DNA from: Datisca glomerata
Lineage: Eukaryota > Streptophyta > Magnoliopsida > Cucurbitales > Datiscaceae
NCBI GenBank assembly: GCA_003255025.1
Contig: QANY01008211.1
Location: forward strand, 669,743 to 733,742
Length of the DNA: 64,000 bases
Reading direction: 5' to 3'
Part shown: piece by piece, positions 1-12,560 of the stretch
Layout: each line of letters opens with the position of its first letter
Position numbering within the stretch: position 1 is the stretch's first letter
Position numbers and translations under genes: made by a program
Notes under the pieces: model-generated
Database searches by the model: none
What the model saw: only the letters and a program-made list of their open reading frames with translations
What the model was told of the DNA's origin: nothing

Positions 1-1104
1 AGTTTTAACTAATTAAAACCTAGCAGTTTACATGCAATTGATTTCTCAAAACAATTCATATAAGCATATTAGCGAAATCTTAATAAATCATGTTTCTACA
101 TATGAGATGCATGATTAAATAAAATTGTATGGGGTTTCATTTATGGTGTATGATCGACTCATACATGGTCATGTTATCAATCATATCAATACACATTTAT
201 TTAACAATTAAATAAAATAATAATGGACCTAGGGACTATTAAGTATTTCTGAATTATAACCATTGAAATAAAGAAATAAAACTACAAAGAGAACTTCAAG
301 ATTACATATTTCCCAAATATAGCATTCTCCACCTGATGTCCATCTTCGTAATCTTCAAGCTTCGAACAAATCCCTTTAATTAGGAAAAAAAATTTCTTAA
401 TTAAAATTCTCTATAATTATTTTTTAAAATTGTTGAATTTGACATAGTCAATAAATATTTTATTGACTTCGTCAAACTTGGTCAAACTCAATCAATTAAT
501 TAATCTTTAATTTTCATAAAATTAAAAATTAAAAATTAAGTTTAAAATTTAAAAGATAATAGATAGAGTCAGAGTTATCATGAAACTCTGCAATGATAGG
601 GTAAGTTGGTATCAAGGTTTCTGCGAAACTTCCCTAGCTGTGACAACAGTTGCCACCAATGCTCGTCATCAACCACTGCCAGCTGCCACCATCCACCGTC
701 TGCTGGCCACCACCATCAGACGAGGCAGCGCTGCCGCCGAAGCCGATTTTTCTGGCAGCGCCAACGTTGGAAATCATATTTCTAGTGTTGGCGCCAGAAT
801 TCCCTAGGAATCCCTATTTTTGCTTTTTTCTTCTCGTTCGGTTCTTGCGTTCTTCGTCTTCTCGCGATTAGAATAATTACAATATAATATTCAAAATAAA
901 ATAACAAAAATTACTACGCCCGAAAAGGCTTACACAAGATCTAAGGAAAAAAAAGCCTAACACAATAAGTATCATACAATTAACGATCCATTATTTAACG
1001 ATACATTCAAAAAAAAACCATCCATTCATTCACATATATGAAAATACATTACGAACAATGCAAGAATACCCACACAGTATTTAACATATAAATATATAAT
1101 GACC
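1..1104 (-). mobile_element. Leader (untranslated internal region) of copia element A
   Basis: This is AT-rich DNA between the primer-binding site at 1105-1116 and the window edge. Read on the minus strand it lies just downstream of LTR A, where a copia element has its untranslated leader, so gag would lie beyond base 1. Blocks near 365-420 and 540-700 resemble the leader of copia D at about 14,565-14,960: the same ccctttaatta-type A/T block, a gttatc-cgaaac block, and a GC-rich block full of GCCACC and GCCG. The short frames at 580-871 lie in that GC-rich block, have no domain I recognise, and I do not call them genes. A real upstream exon here cannot be excluded. Confidence 0.55.
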
Positions 1105-1116
1105 GCTCAGATACCA
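1105..1116 (-). other. Primer-binding site of copia element A
   Basis: The minus strand reads TGGTATCTGAGC, one base from the usual initiator-Met tRNA primer site TGGTATCAGAGC of plant copia elements. It sits about 5 bases inside the LTR edge, which fixes the element's orientation as minus. Confidence 0.75.
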
Positions 1117-1121
1117 ATTAA

Positions 1122-2138
1122 TGGAAAATGGGTGCACGCGCGGCAGATGCGTGGTGGCTTTTAAAAATTTTTATTAAAAACAAATCATATATTTTTTGAT
1201 AAAACAAAAATAAGCGAGACACAACTGTTTTTAAAATAAAAACTTTTATTGAAAAACTCTTTCAAATTAGTATTGATTATATATTTATATATTAAATCTA
1301 AGATGTTATGGATAGGAACCATATACCTCTTGTAGTCTATATCAAGCGTCCGCAAACCAATGATCATGCGTTCCCATGAATGACAGATTTTGAGATCCAC
1401 ACCAAGATCTTCCAAGCCAATTCTAAAATGCAGTAGGATGTGTGTGGACACGTAGAATAATCAAAGACACTTTTTTCTCTAGATCCACTCAACACATAAG
1501 ATCTAGAGATTTACTGAGAATGATTAATTTTTGTGAGACAATCCTCTGAAAGAATACGATGATAATTCTTTCAAAGCTTTTTTTATTAACTTTTTAATTA
1601 CAAAGAAAATTCACCATGATAGTAATTGTGTTCTTCACTCTCTATTAACATTAAGGCCAATAAAATAATATCTATATATTTTTTAGATAATGACATATCA
1701 GATTTTTTGGGATAAACTGAAAATAATATTTGTTCAAAATTACCATTGTAGTGGGACCCATGGCAATTTGTGCACCACAGAGTTGTTGGAGCTATCACCG
1801 TGCCTCACGACATTATGTGCCACGGCACTACAATATTGCACCCCCACTAGTACAGTGCCATTAACATTACAGTAGTTCATGTCAATCTCTGATTCTCAAT
1901 CAGTGATTGACATGTGACAATTATTATAAATTAAATATTTATTTTAATCATATAAATATGTAGATATCAGTTAATTCAAAATTAACATATCTGATTATCC
2001 CTATCAATTAACTTATCTGTTAGCTCATAAATAACAGATTTAGTTTATTCAAATTATTATCTAATAATAACTTATAATTATCTAATTTCATAAATTAGAT
2101 ATTTTCTCTCACTTATCGATAATTAAAAAATTAATCGA

Positions 2139-2218
<80 letters not shown>

Positions 2219-3313
2219 TGTGTGTGCAATTTCCGAAATTTATATTTAAATAATTTAATTAATTAATTAATCACACATAATTACGTACTTGCCCCAGTAT
2301 AAAAATTCTTTTTGCAAGCCAGTCCTTTTCTCACGTCCTGAAATATTAACACCCTAAAATGCGTAGAACAGAGGTGACTTGGGAACCATGGACCAATAAT
2401 CTTGAGCTCCAATAAATCAGATTATTAATTAAACTTTTTAATAAGATAATCTTGTTTAAAAATATGGATTTGCACTCTTAGAGATTATAGAATGTAATTA
2501 CAGAGTATTCTCATGTAGTCCATTAATATAATCATTTCACGTAGTTATGTCCTCCAATTATTGGTTCGTAAATTAGAGCTGGTCAAAATTATCATTTTAC
2601 CCTTATAATTAGCTATTGATCCTTAAGTACCATTAATTCACTAGTGAACGGCTAGTTTATAATCGTATTATAAATTTGAGCTCAATAACCATTCAGTTCT
2701 AAAATTAACACTTAAGAAAACCAATATACGATCCGTTAGGAAAGCTTGGATTTCAAATCTTGTAAAATATGTTCTCAGCCATCCATATCAGTGAATCTCC
2801 AAAACAAAAGTCACTAGCTTCTTTTACAAATAAACCTTAACGAGTCAATCAAAAGATCCAGTGGACATGTATAAGAGTTCATGTCTACTAAAGATTCAGA
2901 CTGATTTACATATGATCATCACATTGATGTGTATTAAATCTTTATGATAAACGGTATGTTAATAAAGATATTAATTCACATCAGTCATGTCATATCTAAT
3001 CTTATTATATACAGTACATTCACTAAGATGTCTATCCACATCAATAATCCAGGTCTAGATCACGTGCATTCATAATGCTTTGTGAATAGTACTAGCAACT
3101 ATTGATTAAAGATTTCATACTCTAATATGTTGCTGACATTTTTATTCATTATCTACGATCTTAATCCAATATCATAGTCTCATTAATGAATATGAAATTT
3201 TCATATATTTATATAAATTATTCAACAATAATTTAAAAAAATAATTATAAGAAAAATGTAATTCCATTAAATTTTATATTAAAATGTCAATACACATGCT
3301 TTGACCCCCAACA
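1122..3313 (-). repeat. Long LTR of copia element A (5' LTR)
   Basis: The block starts TGG next to the primer-binding site and ends ...CCCCCAACA on + (TGTTGGGGG on the minus strand). It aligns along most of its length with LTR B (25,867-27,863): the edge block with GCGCGG-type sequence, the blocks around 1300-1500, and the long tail with the gttatg-tcctccaattattgg segment. LTR A holds a TA/TG microsatellite and about 100 bp (about 2602-2702) that LTR B lacks. At ~2.2 kb it is long for copia, as in long-LTR lineages. Its + strand edge directly abuts LINE-1. No second LTR of this element is in the window. Confidence 0.75.
2147..2226. repeat. Compound (TA)n(TG)n microsatellite in LTR A
   Basis: An uninterrupted TA run (about 2147-2170) passes into a TG run (about 2172-2226) with one TTTG interruption. 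LTR B has only short TA tracts at the matching place, so the expansion is private to this LTR. Confidence 0.95.
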
Positions 3314-3329
3314 AGAAAGCACCTTGGTT

Positions 3330-4350
3330 GGTTAATTTCTGGGGGAAAACCTGCTTTTAATTAGGTCCACCAAGATGCTTTTCGTCTTTGGAGTAGGAGA
3401 GGCTTGAGAGAAGTGCCTGAGCATGAGAATGGATTCTTCTTTTTCAAGTTTCAGAACCAGGAATGCAAAATGACTATTCTTCAAGGTGGACCCTGGTATA
3501 TGATGGGTAAGCCTCTTATTCTTAAAGATTGGAACCCTAAGATGAAGCTTACCAAGGAGGAAATGAGTACCATCCATGTGTGGGTGAAGCTATGGAATGT
3601 TCCAGCATTTTTATGGACTCAAAAAGGCATAAATAGTATTACCATCATTTTAGGGAAACCTTTATGTGCTGATGCTATAACAGCTAGTGGTGCTAAAATG
3701 ACCTTTGCTAAGGTATGTATTGAGATTAACATAGCTTTTGAGCTACCTCTACATTGATATTGATTTGACATATTACTGCATTGAACAAACTAGATTGAAA
3801 TGGAGTATTTGGGGATTCCTAAAACGTGTAATACCTGCAAAGTATTTGGTCACGATTGTGCCAGTGCTAAAACCATTCTTGTGAAGAAACCTCCTGTCAA
3901 GGAACAATAAAAAGAGTGGGTTTTGTTATTAGGAAAAGGAAGGGAGAAAGAAATGTAACTAGTTCATCTATTACCCTCCCTGAGAGTTTGATGAGGATGA
4001 TAACAGGTTGGCTGGTATGCATTTCCTACCTGTAGCTCAGGATAATACTGATGCACATGTTGCTCATTCCTCTCCAATTCAAAGTTCCCAATACACAGAA
4101 ACTGTGCTTACTACAAATGTTGAAGACATACAAAAGGATGTTAGATGATCCAATGAGGAAGTTAACCTTCCTAGTGAAGTTGTACTTAAAGATAATGTAC
4201 AAGTCATTTAGAATGATGGCAACGGTGATAACTCCCCTACTCAAGGTTCCAATGAGAGTGCCAGACAGAAACAAAGGAAGAGGCAGGTGACAACTAAATT
4301 TAAAGCTCAGAATGAGAACATGATGAGGGCCTTATCCATTTTCTACCACT
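3330..4350 (+). pseudogene. LINE-1 ORF1 (DUF4283 / zinc-knuckle protein) remnant
   Basis: The best-preserved part (3404-3757) reads ENGFFFFKF, LQGGPWYMMGKPLILKDW and VWVKLWNVP, the signature of the DUF4283 domain of plant LINE ORF1 proteins, which bind element RNA. After a stop, about 3798-3880 reads MEYLGIPKTCNTCKVFGHDC, the Cys/His knuckle that follows DUF4283. The rest (to about 4350) is low complexity with frame breaks. The N-terminus is missing because the LINE begins here; the same N-terminal part is preserved in the LINE piece at 38,401-40,470. It is not functional. Confidence 0.85.
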
Positions 4351-4369
4351 CTAACTGATCAGTAAACTT

Positions 4370-7300
4370 GCTGCTTGGAATGTTAGAGGTTTTAATATGC
4401 TTCTTAAACATTTGGAACTTAAAAGGTTCTATAGAGAGTTTAATATCAGTTTGATTGGTGTCCTTGAGACTATGGTCAAATGGAAACATTTCCAAGATGA
4501 TTACCAATTTTGTTTTTTCCAAATGGATAGTGTTGCACGATTATGACATGGATAATGCTGGTAGGATTTGGCTTGCCTTTGACCTTGCTATGTATGATCT
4601 TAATGTCCTTGAGAAAACTACCCAAATGATGAACTGTAAAGTCACTTTATTGTCTGGAAGTGAGTTTTTTTATGACTGTGGTATATGCTTCTACTAACGC
4701 TAGATCCATGAATGTTTTATGGCATGACTTGATCAACCTCTTCCCTAGTACTAATCATTCTCCTTGGCTGGTACTTGGTGACTTCAATGAGGTGCTCCAT
4801 CCTGATGAACAACATGGGGGGTCTTATGCTTGGGATGAGGGTTTGAGGGAGTTTGTTGCTTATATTCACAGTATAGATGTGTTTGATCTTAACTACTCAT
4901 GTGCTTACTATACTTGTGGAATCACCAGGAGGGGGAGAGTATTATGAACAAAATAGATAGAATTATTGTTAATAATGCTGGATGGATCAGTTTAGAAGAT
5001 CCTTGGCTCAGTTTCTTGATTCTAGGTTTTCTTATCACTCCCATGCCCTAGTCAAGTTTCTCCCTAATTCTATGAGGAAAAAGTCTCATTTTAAATTCTT
5101 CAATTTCTGTGTTGATTTACCTGGTTTCAATGAGGTGATTGCTCATGCTTGGGAGATTGAAGTTCAAGGTACAGCCATGTTCGTACTTGCTAAGAAGCTT
5201 TCAGCTATTAAGAGAGCTATTAAATACTTCAATAAGCACCAAGTTAGTGACATTTCTATGAGAGTTGAAGAGGCTAGAACTGTTTTAGAGGCTGCAAACA
5301 CAGCTATAAATTCCTCTCTTAGGGATGTTAAAGCACAGAAGGCGTCCAAGGAAGCTTCTAACAACTTTATGCAATGGAGGCTAGTTGAGGAAAGCTATCT
5401 TATGCAGAAATCTAGAGTCACGTGGCTGAACTTGGGGGATGATAATACCTCCTTCCTTTTTAATGCTTTGAAGACTAATAGGAGGAAGTCTCAAATCTTG
5501 CAGATTATTGATGATAATGGGCAGGTGCTTAATGATCCTAACATTGTGCAAGACCACATTATCAAGTTTTATGAGAACCTTTTGGGGACTCAACAGATTA
5601 TTCCTGACCTAAACTAGGATATCATTGAAATTATTTTGCTTAATAAGCTTGATGGTGCTTCAGGGTCAGGATTAATTTGTGATTTTAATGATGAGGATGT
5701 CAAAAGGACCTTCTCCTTTAATTATAAGAAGACCCCAGGTCCAGATGGGTTCTCTACTAGTTTTTTCAGGAAAACATGGCACATCATTGGTGATGACGTT
5801 ACATCAGTTGTCCTGGAATTCTTTGACAAAGGATGCTTAAGCTCTTTAATGTCACTACTATTACCCTAGTTTCCAACACCAGCAACCCTACAAAGATCAC
5901 TGAGTACAAACCTATAGCATGTTGTACCTTAGTATACAAATGCATAACCAGGATCATTACATGCAGATTGAGGACTATTCTTCCCTCCCTAGTGAGTTTA
6001 AATCAAATAACTTTCATTCTAGGTAGATCTATAGCTGTTAATATTCTGTTATCCCAAGAATTGTTGAGAGGTTATCATATGGATCTTCTCACTCCTATAT
6101 GTGCAATGAAAATTGACATGCTTAAAGCCTATGATAGTATCAGTTGGTTCTTCCTAGGAAAAGTGGTCTGGTTTTGGGTTTCTTGTAAAATTTATAAACA
6201 GGATAATGGAATGTGTCACCACACCTTCATTTTCCATTTGTATTAATGGTAGTTTATAGGGTCACTTCACAGGTGGTAGGGGTTTGAGACAGGGAGACTC
6301 TTATCTCCCCCTATATCTTTCTGTTATGCATGGAGGTACTAACTGGCATCATCAGACACTATTCTAGCCTTCCTGATTTTAGTTTCCATTGGAGATTCAA
6401 AAAGGACGGGATTGTAAACCTATCTTTTGTTGATGATTTAATGGTTTTCTGCAAAAGGAATCTTTATTCTGTATAGTATGTTAAAGCTGGCCTTGATCTT
6501 TTCTGTTAATTATCTGGACTTAGACTTAATGAACACAAGAGAAATATTTTCTTTTCTAGGGTTAGTGAAGAGGTTTAAGCCGCTATTCTTGTTGAGAGTG
6601 GGTTTGTGAAAGGTTCTATACTTGTTAGATATATGGGGATTCCTCTCATCTCTACCAAGCTTAACAAGACTCACTATGAGATACTGGTGGATAAGATTAT
6701 TTAGAGGGATAAAATGTGGGAAAACATGAACCTTTGCTTTGTTGGTAGACTGCAACTCATCAAGTCTATCCTTACTACTATCCAAGGATTCTGGGCCAAT
6801 AGCCTTATCCTTCCCAAGATTGTCACGAAGAAGATTAATGCAGCCTTGAGAAACTTCCTTTGGCAGGGAATAACTGATAATTGTAGAGGTGCTAAGGTTC
6901 CCTAGTATCAAGTCTGTTCCCTAATTTCTACTGGTGGTTTTGGCCTCAAAGACTTGACTATATGGAATACTGCAGTAGTTTCTAAGCACTTTTGGAGGTT
7001 AGTTGCAAAAGATAAGGACTCTTTATAGATTACATAGTGTTATCACAACCTGTTAAAGGGCATTTTATGTCTTGGAGAAAACTGCTGAAAATCAGAGGTA
7101 AATATGCTTCTCTTTGCTCTACAAAGGTTGGCACTGGTAATTCCTTATCTTTCTTTAATGACCATTGGCATCCTCCTGGGATACTCTATTCTGTTGGAGG
7201 TAAGAATTTGGTTACTAGTACAGGTCTAGCTTTGCATACTCCTTTATCCGTCCTTATTAGAGAAGGAGAATGGTGTTGGCCTGATGCTGGTCTAGCTACT

Positions 7301-7750
7301 TGTTTGAGACAGTGGAGTTTCTCTTTGAATCTTGAGCCTCCTCTTGAAAATCAGGATGATGGTTGGTTCTAGAACTCTAAGGCTTCTTTCTCCATCAGTG
7401 ACACTTACACAGCCTTCAGCTCCCCTCATGGCTTCCTTCCTTGGACCAAAGTGGTGTGGTTCCTTGGCTACATCCCTAAGTGTGCTTTCATCACTTGTTT
7501 GGCTTTCCTAGACAAGCTGGCTACTACGATCATGTGGTTAAATGGAACGCGACTAAAGGTACAGCTTGTATTTTTTTCTCTTCAGGGATTAAAGTTGTGC
7601 AATACTTGTTTTATGATTGTGGGGTTACTCAGCATGTTCTGAGACAAATCTTGGATAAATATGGTTGCTCTTTTAGACATTTAGATGGTTATTCTTTAAT
7701 TTGGTTTCTTTTGAATGATTGTAATGTAGTTATTTACTCTAAGTTGTAAA
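4370..7750 (+). pseudogene. LINE-1 ORF2 (endonuclease-reverse transcriptase-zf-RVT) remnant
   Basis: ORF2 nicks DNA and copies element RNA at the nick. Order seen: the endonuclease start LAAWNVRGFN at about 4372; the endonuclease core WLVLGDFNEVLHPDEQHGG at about 4758-4814; a linker to 5617; and RT from about 5636, with KKTPGPDGFSTSFFRK (5726 on), a CAMKIDMLKAYDSI-type palm block (about 6100), GRGLRQGDS (about 6278), the active-site box FVDDLMVF (about 6428) and VRYMGIPL (about 6625). The C-terminal zf-RVT region (7037-7750) reads FFNDHWHPPG and CAFITCLAFLDKL. The active-site Asp pair is kept, but many stops and shifts split the frame into at least eight parts. It is inactive. Confidence 0.9.
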
Positions 7751-8036
7751 CTTCTTTCTAATTTCATTTACCATTTTTGGATTCATCTACTTTATAGGTA
7801 AAATCATGGACTCTTCTCTCATTTTTAGAAAGATCTCTAGAATGACTAGAGATAGGCTTTAATTTCTTTACAAGGAGAAAAACTTGGGTTTAAATGAGGA
7901 GCTTCTAGACTATTGGTTGTAGTCTAGGGTTTCTAGGGTTCTTTTAGGGTCTCTTGCTTTCTAGTGGTTTCTTTGTTCCTTTTATCCTGCGGTATGCCCC
8001 TTGTATTTATATTCTTTCTTGGTTAACATATTTACT

Positions 8037-8282
8037 CTTATTGTCGGAAGACTTTTATACATTAGTAGTTTCGTTAGAAATGTTTAGAGCTTAAAAATTG
8101 AGTAATTAATATACTGAAAATTCACATTATTGATGAATATTGATATGTTAATGATATATTCTTCAGATTGGTGGATAACAAACTATTTTACACAAAACTA
8201 GAAAATAAAAAAACTTACCGTCGGAAGACTTTTATACATTAATAGTTTATTTAAACTGAGTTATTAATGTTCTGAAAATTCA

Positions 8283-8290
<8 letters not shown>
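8037..8290 (+). repeat. ~175-bp LINE-associated tandem repeat, about 1.4 copies
   Basis: The unit starts at a ccgtcggaagacttttatac block (about 8041 and again at 8217) and runs through ...gaaaattcacattattgatgaatattgat. The same unit occurs as about 3.6 copies at 37,765-38,400 and inverted at 42,640-42,855. Each time it lies immediately 3' of a LINE end, in the LINE's own orientation. The second copy here runs into the (ATT)n tract. I do not recognise the unit as a named family. Confidence 0.85.
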
Positions 8291-8354
<64 letters not shown>

Positions 8355-8379
8355 CATCATCATCTATCTATCTATCTAC
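8283..8379. repeat. (ATT)n-(ATC)n-(CTAT)n compound microsatellite
   Basis: About 24 ATT units are followed by ATC and CTAT/CTAC units. It begins exactly where the ~175-bp repeat reads cacattattgatg, so it probably grew from the repeat's own ATTATT. Confidence 0.95.
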
Positions 8380-8645
8380 CATAGAGCTTCTCTCTCTAAG
8401 CTCCTAGGTTTTCCCCAAAATTTATGCTTTCATGGTGATTTCTATTGGTTTTGAAACCTGAGTTGGGAGTTTGTTTGAGTAAGCATTAGGGTTGGAAGAT
8501 GAAGTCTAAGGGCAAACGTGGCATGCATGGTGTTAAAAATACGATTGAAAATTGTGCTAAAGTTGCTGCTAATACTGACTTTGCAAAGAATAATTCGAAG
8601 ATGGTGGGGCCACAACGTCATGGACCTGGACGTCCTCGAAAGCTA
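8380..8645 (+). mobile_element. 5' end of a second LINE, with ORF1 start
   Basis: The block tagagcttctctctctaagctcc matches the 5' edge of the minus-strand LINE at about 40,450-40,470 (tagagcttccctctctaagctcc). A frame opens at 8499 with MKSKGKRGMHG and reaches GPQRHGPGRPRKL, a basic, Gly/Pro/Arg-rich start like that LINE's ORF1 (RRGRPPK). It is cut at about 8640 by the LTR of copia D, and the last residues of the frame are LTR sequence. Together with LINE-1 upstream this gives a head-to-tail LINE arrangement joined by the ~175-bp repeat. Confidence 0.65.
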
Positions 8646-9696
8646 AGGATTCAAATACCCAATGAATTTATCTCCATAAATTTCTGACCTATTTAATTCT
8701 GATATCGTATGACTCCACTATAGGTTCGATGCCGAATCAACTCTCGATTCATGCATGCTACGTTTTCTAATGGTGTAATTAAACCATTTTTATTTTCACT
8801 GTCCATAGAATATTTTAACATAATATCCATCGTGAATATTAGAAACAATAGCAGAATGTAAAATTACTAGTTTACCCCTCTTGTTATTATTTCATTAACT
8901 CATTCATTGAAAGTGAATAAGAAAAATATAATAGTGAATTGTCTCGTACAATTCACTAGTCTTAATAAATGACCCAATTCATTGAATACCTTGTCAAGTT
9001 AATTTATTCACACACGCATCAATAAAGCATAAGGTGATAATGTTGCTTTCGCAATTCAACCACAAATTTTGATATCTGTGAATCACGTAACTCCAACTTA
9101 ATTGAATTACAATCCCAACAGCCGAGGTATTGCCCACCAATTACTTAATTGAATTACAATCCCAACAGCTGAGGTATTGCCCACCAATTCAAACCCATTC
9201 ATTTGACATATCAAAGATTGCAACTAACTAAGTCAGGCTACGTATTCACCTCAAGATTAAGGTAAAATATGAAAATACTCTTAAGGTGTAATAATTAGAT
9301 TTAGGGTTAAGTAAACAGTTTTGGGCTCTAAATTAATTTGTTACCGGTCTATTCAACATGTTCATAACATGTCTAGGTTAACCGTTTGAGTCTCCACTCC
9401 CATGCTCCAAGACTGATATTCATTGATTCAACCTAATAGTCGTAACTGGATTCGATTGCCCAGTCGATCCTAAGACTACGAATATTGTTCTGAACTTTCT
9501 CAGAAGAGTTCGTCTGGAGACACCTCTGTCCTCATTCTTTGTTCGTTGATGAAAGTTCCAGAATTTAAGTGATTTATAAATACACTTTAATAAAATTTTC
9601 AATTTATTCATAAGAATTTAATAATACAAATGTCTGTGAAATAACTAAATACAAATAAAAAGTTATTACACACTACTTTATGGACATATTACAACA
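8646..9696 (-). repeat. 3' LTR of copia element D
   Basis: The inner edge is clear: on the minus strand a polypurine tract (AAGTGGGAGAT) is followed by TGTTGTAATATG, so the LTR ends ...ACAACA at 9696 on +. The outer edge is placed near 8640-8650, because an agctaaggattcaaata block is shared with the second LTR fragment at 34,112. The body aligns with 34,112-34,905 over about 750 bp. A 47-bp segment is directly duplicated here (9096-9142, 9143-9189) but single in the other copy. The outer boundary is uncertain by about 15 bp. Confidence 0.8.
9096..9189. repeat. 47-bp direct duplication inside LTR D
   Basis: Two adjacent 47-bp copies (9096-9142 and 9143-9189) start acttaattgaattac and end gcccaccaatt. 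They differ by one base (gccgagg / gctgagg). The related LTR at 34,112 has one copy. Confidence 0.95.
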
Positions 9697-9699
9697 ATC

Positions 9700-12560
9700 T
9701 CCCACTTGGAATAAAGTAGGCGTGTACAATCTCTTATCCCCAGGACCTCCAGATGACCTAAAAAACTTTACTTCTTAAAGTCTTGCTGAATAGATCTGCC
9801 AGGTTGTTCGCCGTCGAAATGTGTGTAACCACAATGTCACCATGCTGAACAATTCTTTAATCAAGTGATGTTTACGTTCTATGTGTTTGGTCTCTTATGG
9901 CTTCTAGGTTCCTTAGAATTCGTTACAGCCCCATTGTTATCACAATAAAGTGTCATGGGCTTGTCAGCGTCTGGAATAGCTTCCAGAGTCTTCACGAACT
10001 TCCTAAGATACAGCCTCATTTGCAGTTTCACAAGCTTCCACATATTCAGCTCCCACGGTTGGAATCAACAATGCAATATTGCTTGATACTTCTCCATACA
10101 ACAACTTCTCCGATCAAGATGAGCACTGATCCTGAAGTGGACCTCCTAGAATCCTTGTCTGCTTGGAAATCAAAATCAATATACCCCGTCATATTCAGAT
10201 CAGTACCTGAATACACAAGCATGTAGTTCCTTGTTCTCCTCAGATACTTAAGGACAACTTGACGGCATTCCAATGCTCGATTCCAGGATTAGATTAGAAA
10301 TGACTCACTACGCCCACGGGATAGAAAATGTCTGGCCTAGTGCAAAGCATCTCATACATGAGACTTCCTACAGTTGAGACATAGGGAATCTTTCTCATGT
10401 TTTCCTCTTCTTAAGGAGTCTTGGGAGACTGCTCCTTGGAGAGGCTGACTCTATGTCTAAAAGGAAGAAATCATTTCTTGGAGTTTTACATACTGAAGCG
10501 ATTGAACACCTTATCAATATAAGATGCTTGAGACAGTGCTAATTATTTATTCTTCCTATCTCGAAGAATCTGAATACCTAACTCAAATGTAGCTTCTCCA
10601 AGATCTTTCATATAAAATTGTTTTGCAAGCTAAATCTTGACATAGATAATTTTCCTACATCATTCCCAATGGGTAGAATATCATTTATGTACAAACTTCT
10701 CTTCATGTATCAACTTATACACACATGTCTCGTCCACTAACTGTTCAAAACCATAGTTCTTAATAGTTTAATCGAATCTAATATTCCACGATCTTTGCCC
10801 TCTTGGCTTTCCTCCATGAACCCGTCCGGTTGAGCCATATAAATGCGTTCATCAAGATTGTCATTCAGAAATGCAGTCTTGACGTCCATTTGCCAGATTT
10901 CATTATCAAGGGCAGTTGCCATGGACAAAAGGATTTGGATAGATTTAAGGATGGCCACTAGCGAGTAGGTATCCTCGTAGTCTATACCTTCATTTTGGGT
11001 GTAGCCCTTGGCTACTAGCCTAGCTTGAATATCTCTACATTTCCATCCAGTCCTCTTTTCTTCTTATAGATCCATTTGCATCCTACGGGTTTTACAACTT
11101 TAGAAGGATCTACAAGCTTCCAGACTCCGTTCGAGTACATCAAATGTATCTCAACGTTCATGGCTTCTTGCCATAAGTTTGCTTCAGGACCAGCCATGGC
11201 CTCTAAGTAGGAGACAGGTTCATCAAGGTCCTTATTTGACACAAATGTCAAAGCTTCTCCAGAGGACATATACCTCTCAGGTTGTCTCACATCCCTCCCA
11301 CTACGTCGTGGTTCTTCCATTATTGAATCAGAAACAATTTCTGATTGGTGAGTCAGTGTCCTCCCACTCAATAATTCCTCTAGCACAACTGTACTTCTCG
11401 GTTGTACACTTTTAATGTAATCCTCTTCAAGAAAATGAGCATTCGTGCTAACGAATATTTAATGGTCATTCGTACTGTAGAAAATCTACCCTTCGTTCCT
11501 TTAGGATATCCTACGAACATGCATAATTTTGAACGATTGGCCAACTTGTTTGTCTTCAGCTTTAGAACATTTAGTGGGCACCCCTATATTTTAAAATGGT
11601 TAATAGATGACTTTCGTTCATACCATCTTTCATATGGTGTACCCGGCACCGCTTTCAACGAAACTTGGTTCAGAATATATGCTGCAGTTTTTAAGGCATA
11701 TCCCCAAAAGGAATCTGGGAGGGATTAGTAACTCATCATGGATCTAACCATATCAATCAGAGTTCGATTCCTTCTTTCTACACACCATTTTTCAATGGCG
11801 TACCAGGTGCTATAAGCTAGGAAAGAATACATTCTTTCTTAAGAAAGTCTTCGAACTCTCTAGCAAGTACTCTCCGCCACGATCGGATCATAGTGTTTTG
11901 ACTTGTTTTTCTAATTGCTTTTCAACCAAGGCCTTGTACTTTTTGAACTTTTCAAAGGTTTTAGACTTTTGACGCATTAATAAATATGACCAAAATGTGA
12001 GTAGTAATCAGTGAAGGTCATGAAGTATTCATAACCTCCTCTTGCTTGGATATTCAATGGCACACATACATCACTATGTATGAGCTCAAGGCATTGAGTG
12101 GCTCTTTCACCTGTTAGTGAAAAATGTCTCATGGTCATTTTGCCTTCAATACAGGATTCGCATGTGGGTAGTGATCCCACATATCAAGATTGTAAAGAAC
12201 CATCCTTCACAAGTCTTTTAATCCTGTCCATGTATATTTTCCCAAGGCGTAAGTGCCACAAATAGGTTAGATCGGTTGAGTCACACTTCAACATTTTACT
12301 ATCCATTTGTGAATCATTATTCACTCCAGTATCCCATATCATTTAAATTATTGGTTTTACGTGAAACAGTTTATTAAACATGCGTGCAACAGTAATTAAG
12401 CATTCATTTCTAAAAATATAAATATCTTTATCAATAAATATAAGATCAAATCCTTGCTCAATTAATGCACCAATAGAAATAAGATTCTTCCCAAAAACTG
12501 GGTTATAATAAATATCACGTAAAATAATAAAATGTTTCTCAAAACATAATTTAAAGTTCC
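9700..12560 (-). pseudogene. Copia D pol remnant (integrase, reverse transcriptase, RNase H)
   Basis: Read from high to low coordinate. Gag-pre-integrase/integrase at 12,180-11,977 gives CESCIEGKMTMRHFS, CLELIHSDVC and FMTFTDYYS. A linker and RT start at 11,386-11,015 give EEPRRSGRDVRQPERY, LWQEAMNVEIHLM and GCKWIYKKKRG. RT continues at 10,958-10,737 with IWQMDVKTAFLNDNLDERIYM, and RNase H at about 10,273-10,046 with VLKYLRRTRNYMLVYSG and RRSTSGSVL. The IN-before-RT order defines copia. Frames are broken many times, with stops and shifts inside IN and RT. The 3' LTR follows directly at 9696. It is not functional. Confidence 0.9.

Larger units (their letters stand above)
3314..8036 (+). mobile_element. 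LINE-1: L1-type non-LTR retrotransposon, 5' truncated, degenerate
   Basis: This plus-strand element has the usual plant L1 order: an ORF1 with DUF4283 and a zinc knuckle, then an ORF2 with endonuclease, reverse transcriptase and zf-RVT. The 5' end is missing, since it starts inside DUF4283 right at the edge of LTR A. The 3' end carries the cccttgtattt...tggttaacata tail also seen in inverse orientation in the LINE pieces at 40,510 and 42,856. Stops and frame breaks are spread throughout, so it is inactive. A ~175-bp tandem repeat follows it directly. Confidence 0.9.

Noticed and set aside
580..871. Two overlapping small plus frames rich in Ala/Pro
   Set aside because: They lie in a GC-rich leader block of copia A, have no domain, and a related block occurs in the copia D leader.
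11402..11728. 108-codon plus frame
   Set aside because: Antisense to the copia D integrase/linker region, which reads as coding only on the minus strand.
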